Positions 61,838 to 64,000 of a DNA stretch of 64,000 nt are shown here, piece by piece (position 1 is the stretch's first letter; every line of letters starts with the position of its first letter). Under the pieces are notes generated by a model, which was given only the letters and a program-made list of their open reading frames with translations, did no database searches and was not told the origin of the DNA. Made by a program: the position numbers and the translations under genes. The stretch covers positions 62,001-126,000 of the forward strand of contig NZ_MBEI01000006.1 in NCBI RefSeq assembly GCF_001953985.1. The letters are read 5' to 3'. The DNA comes from Mycobacterium colombiense (lineage in GTDB: Bacteria; Actinomycetota; Actinomycetes; Mycobacteriales; Mycobacteriaceae).

Positions 61838-62297
61838 ATATCGCCAACCCCTCGAAGAGAAGACGCTCTAAGTAATGATCTCCCCGTAAGCGTCATCTGC
61901 CCGTTTTGACACGCATATGTTCCCACAAAGATTAAACCGCAAACATTTGGCATTGACTTCGATTTTTTCGGGTTCGTCAAAAAGTATGGAAACGACGCAG
62001 ATGCATTACCCGCGGTTCTGCGTAGGCGCTTTGCTTGCCTGCCAAAATGTGGCCGTGACCTGCGTCACTGGCGCGACCTCACAGGCCCCGGTTCTCGGCT
62101 GCCGCATCCGCCGCTCGGGCACCGTCTGGTCATCGTGACCCGATCTTCACCAATCCGCCCGCGGCTTCGCGACGCTCGTAGTGGCCAAATCCGGCGGCCG
62201 GGCCCAAGGATCCGTAGAGGATCCGCCAAGGCGCGCTCCGCAAGCTCATGTCAGCTCGAAAGGGCATCCCACTCGGCATCGACGCTAGGAGCACCTC
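61838..62297. other. AT-richer intergenic stretch
   Basis: 460 bases with no convincing gene. Frames of 65-73 codons on both strands have no family features. The part from 61,860 to 62,000 is notably AT-rich (GACTTCGATTTTTTCGGG region) and could hold promoters for the flanking hypothetical genes. No RNA gene or repeat was recognised. Confidence 0.45.
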
Positions 62298-62588
62298 ATG
62301 CGGACAACGGGGTACAGGACAACGCAGTCCGGGACCATGGCGTACCGGGCCTACGCACGGACCCGCAATCAAAAAATCGGATACGCCCGGCTGATGCTGG
62401 TCTCCGTCGCGACGGCCGGGCTGATCGGCCTCGGTGTCGGTGTCGCCAGCCTCGATCGACCGCTGGCCGGCCGGCATTGTTCCGTTCCAGACGTGACCAC
62501 GCATGACGCAACCGGCCTCACATTGTCGTGCAGCCCGGTTTCGACGGGAAACCGTGAGCTGGTGTGGCAGTATGCTCCGGCGTCGTGA
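62298..62588 (+). CDS. Small membrane-anchored or secreted hypothetical protein
   Basis: 96-residue protein. A basic N-terminus (about 30 residues) precedes one hydrophobic segment (LMLVSVATAGLIGLGVGVA), then a 45-residue extracytoplasmic tail with two cysteines (Cys61, Cys78) that could form a disulphide. AGGAGC lies seven bases before the ATG. No homologue is recognised. It is 184 bases upstream of the PfpI-family gene and may be unrelated to it. Confidence 0.55.
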   Translation: MRTTGYRTTQSGTMAYRAYARTRNQKIGYARLMLVSVATAGLIGLGVGVASLDRPLAGRHCSVPDVTTHDATGLTLSCSPVSTGNRELVWQYAPAS

Positions 62589-62772
62589 CCTCGATAAGTC
62601 AAGTGGCGCAGTGTGTTTCGGTCAGGTCCAATGCGCCTGGGCTGTCCAACTGGGCAAGGACGAACGAGCGCCACCACCCGTCGATTGCTGCGGCGCCGCC
62701 GCGTTTGACCCCGGCCGCCGGATGGGCGACGCTTGACCGCATCCCCCTGCGGAGCGAACCAGGAGAAATGCG

Positions 62773-63465
62773 ATGGCGAAGGTGCTGTTCGTGGTCACGG
62801 GAGCGAGCTATTGGACCCTGAAGGACGGCACCAGGCATCCGACGGGCTACTGGGCCGAGGAGTTCGCAGCGCCCTACCGCGAGCTCACCGGCGCCGGCCA
62901 TGAGGTCGTCGTGGCCACGCCGAATGGTGTTGTGCCGCATGTGGATGTGATGAGCCTGCGGCCGTCGATGGCCGGTAGCGAGAAGATCGCTTTGGAGCTG
63001 GAGGAGATCCTGAAGTCAGCGGAGGAATTGCGCCGACCCATCGAACTGGCCGACGCCCGCCTCGAGGACTATGACGCCGTCTATTACCCGGGTGGGCACG
63101 GCCCGATGGAGGATCTGTGGCGCGACGCCGATTCCGGCCGGCTGCTGATCGCGGCTCTGGCGTCCGGTAAGCCGCTGGCCATCGTGTGCCACGCGCCGGT
63201 CGCCATGCTGGCGACCCGGCGAAACGGTGTCTCGCCGTTTGCCGGGTACAAGGTCACAGCCTTCACCAATGACGAAGAGGACGGGGTCGGGTTGCGGGAG
63301 AAGGCCCCTTGGACCGCGGAGGACGAACTGGTGAAGATGGGCGTCGAGTTCAGCAGCGGCGAGATGTGGAAGCCCTACACGCTCAAGGACCGCAATCTCT
63401 TCACCGGCCAGAACCCGGCCTCCGCCGGGCCGTTGGCGCGCGAGTTCATGAAGGAACTCAGTTAG
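62773..63465 (+). CDS. DJ-1/PfpI-superfamily protein (Hsp31-like)
   Basis: 230-residue class I glutamine-amidotransferase-like protein. Nucleophile elbow AIVCHAPVAML has Cys139 followed by His140; Glu29/Glu30 (YWAEEFAAPY) and the oxyanion YYPGGHGPMEDL complete the Hsp31-like site. AGGAGA precedes the ATG. Family members act as glyoxalase III, deglycase-like or stress chaperones; which applies is not clear. It converges with a cutinase gene 6 bases downstream. Confidence 0.9.
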   Translation: MAKVLFVVTGASYWTLKDGTRHPTGYWAEEFAAPYRELTGAGHEVVVATPNGVVPHVDVMSLRPSMAGSEKIALELEEILKSAEELRRPIELADARLEDYDAVYYPGGHGPMEDLWRDADSGRLLIAALASGKPLAIVCHAPVAMLATRRNGVSPFAGYKVTAFTNDEEDGVGLREKAPWTAEDELVKMGVEFSSGEMWKPYTLKDRNLFTGQNPASAGPLAREFMKELS

Positions 63466-63471
63466 GCGACC

Positions 63472-64000
63472 TCAGAGGTGGCCGGCCACGAAAGTGGCGG
63501 CCTGAGCGGGCATTCCGGAGCCTTGATAGGACAGGTCCGCTGCCGAGAACATCTCGTCGTGCGACGGCAGCGCCAGGGGCCCGCCCGGGGTGCACACCGG
63601 ATCGCCGGGCGCACACAGGTCGATGGCCTTCGCGCCGTACCACGGGCTTACCACACTCACCGGCGCCCCGAGATACCGGGCCGACGGATTCCCGAACAGG
63701 GCCAGCGCCGCGACATGGTCGGCCTCGTCCGCCGTCAGGATCTGAGGATTCAAGCCCGCGATCGAGGCCTGGGCGATGGTGATCAGATCGATCACCATGG
63801 CGCCCTGCGAATAGCCGCCGAGCACCAATTTGGTGTGGGGGCAGTTCGCCACCATGGACTGAACGTGAGCGTGGGCGTCGCCGGCGCCGGCCGACGCTGA
63901 CGGGGCGAAATCCTCGCCGGCGGGGTAGTTGACCGCGTACACCCCAAGCGACCGGCCCCCGATCTGGGAACGCAGCGAGTCGATGAATGCCTGTCCGACC
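63472..64000 (-). CDS. Cutinase-family esterase, N-terminal part outside window
   Basis: The C-terminal 176 residues of a secreted serine esterase; the frame stays open through the window end (FIDSLRSQIGGRSLGVYAVNYPAG). The nucleophile is the Ser of LVLGGYSQGAM, and the catalytic Asp is in DLCAPGDPVC with paired cysteines, as in culp-type mycobacterial cutinases. The final His is expected in LPSHDEMFSA. Such enzymes hydrolyse lipids or polyesters outside the cell. The signal peptide lies beyond the window. Confidence 0.9.
   Translation of the reverse strand, partial: VGQAFIDSLRSQIGGRSLGVYAVNYPAGEDFAPSASAGAGDAHAHVQSMVANCPHTKLVLGGYSQGAMVIDLITIAQASIAGLNPQILTADEADHVAALALFGNPSARYLGAPVSVVSPWYGAKAIDLCAPGDPVCTPGGPLALPSHDEMFSAADLSYQGSGMPAQAATFVAGHL

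Noticed and set aside
61917..62138. 73-codon plus-strand frame in the AT-richer gap
   Set aside because: No ribosome site, family features or coding-like composition; probably chance.

Overview
The window is GC-rich chromosomal DNA from a mycobacterium. From about 34 kb to 61 kb the gene content matches, by recalled sequence and order, the Mycobacterium tuberculosis segment around Rv2521 to Rv2486: bcp, the Rv2520c-type small protein, the LdtMt2 L,D-transpeptidase, tRNA-His, orn, and the Rv2510c, Rv2509, Rv2508c, Rv2507 and Rv2506 homologues. These are followed by the branched-chain keto-acid/leucine operon (accD1-accA1-fadE19-maoC-citE, then bkdABC) and an echA14-like crotonase. No PE/PPE gene, insertion sequence, phage gene or CRISPR array was seen. 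The species cannot be fixed from this window.

Bases 1 to 33,780 form an accessory CoA-dependent catabolic island of about 30 genes with no counterpart that I recall in this part of the M. tuberculosis map. It holds four adenylate-forming acyl-CoA ligases (one cut by the window start), three acyl-CoA dehydrogenases, six crotonase-fold proteins, a double-hotdog hydratase, a Cys-less thiolase paired with a DUF35 protein, four SDR proteins (one degenerate) and three amidohydrolase-2 TIM barrels. It also holds a flavin-dependent luciferase-like monooxygenase, two NTF2-like proteins, a zinc alcohol dehydrogenase, an Fe(II)/2-oxoglutarate dioxygenase, a D-2-hydroxyacid dehydrogenase, an HpcH/HpaI aldolase, a DapB-like dehydrogenase and a nitroreductase. 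Regulators are one IclR and one TetR protein. Most genes are translationally coupled by ATGA or GTGA overlaps. The longest such unit is the minus-strand eight-gene operon from 14,762 down to 7,143.

The island looks like a complete pathway: acid activation, dehydrogenation, hydration, retro-aldol cleavage by an Ltp2-like thiolase/DUF35 pair, and ring or side-chain processing by non-canonical crotonases and amidohydrolases. The substrate is unknown; an alicyclic, terpenoid or steroid-like acid fits the enzyme types but is inference. Several divergent promoters carry palindromes, many built on a TGAGAA half-site, which suggests a dedicated regulon.

From 34 to 44 kb lie bcp, a DUF3618 protein, a DUF3556/HTTM-like membrane protein, tRNA-Lys(CTT), an Eis-like acetyltransferase, an MMPL transporter, a DMT transporter, LdtMt2, a small lipoprotein and tRNA-His(GTG) with a clear intrinsic terminator. 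From 44 to 50 kb is the orn to Rv2506 core block. From 50.4 to 60.2 kb are the BkaR-type TetR gene, two strong operators, and the leucine/branched-chain degradation operons. The last 3.8 kb contain a more AT-rich stretch with two orphan genes, a DJ-1/PfpI-family protein and the 3' part of a cutinase gene that leaves the window.
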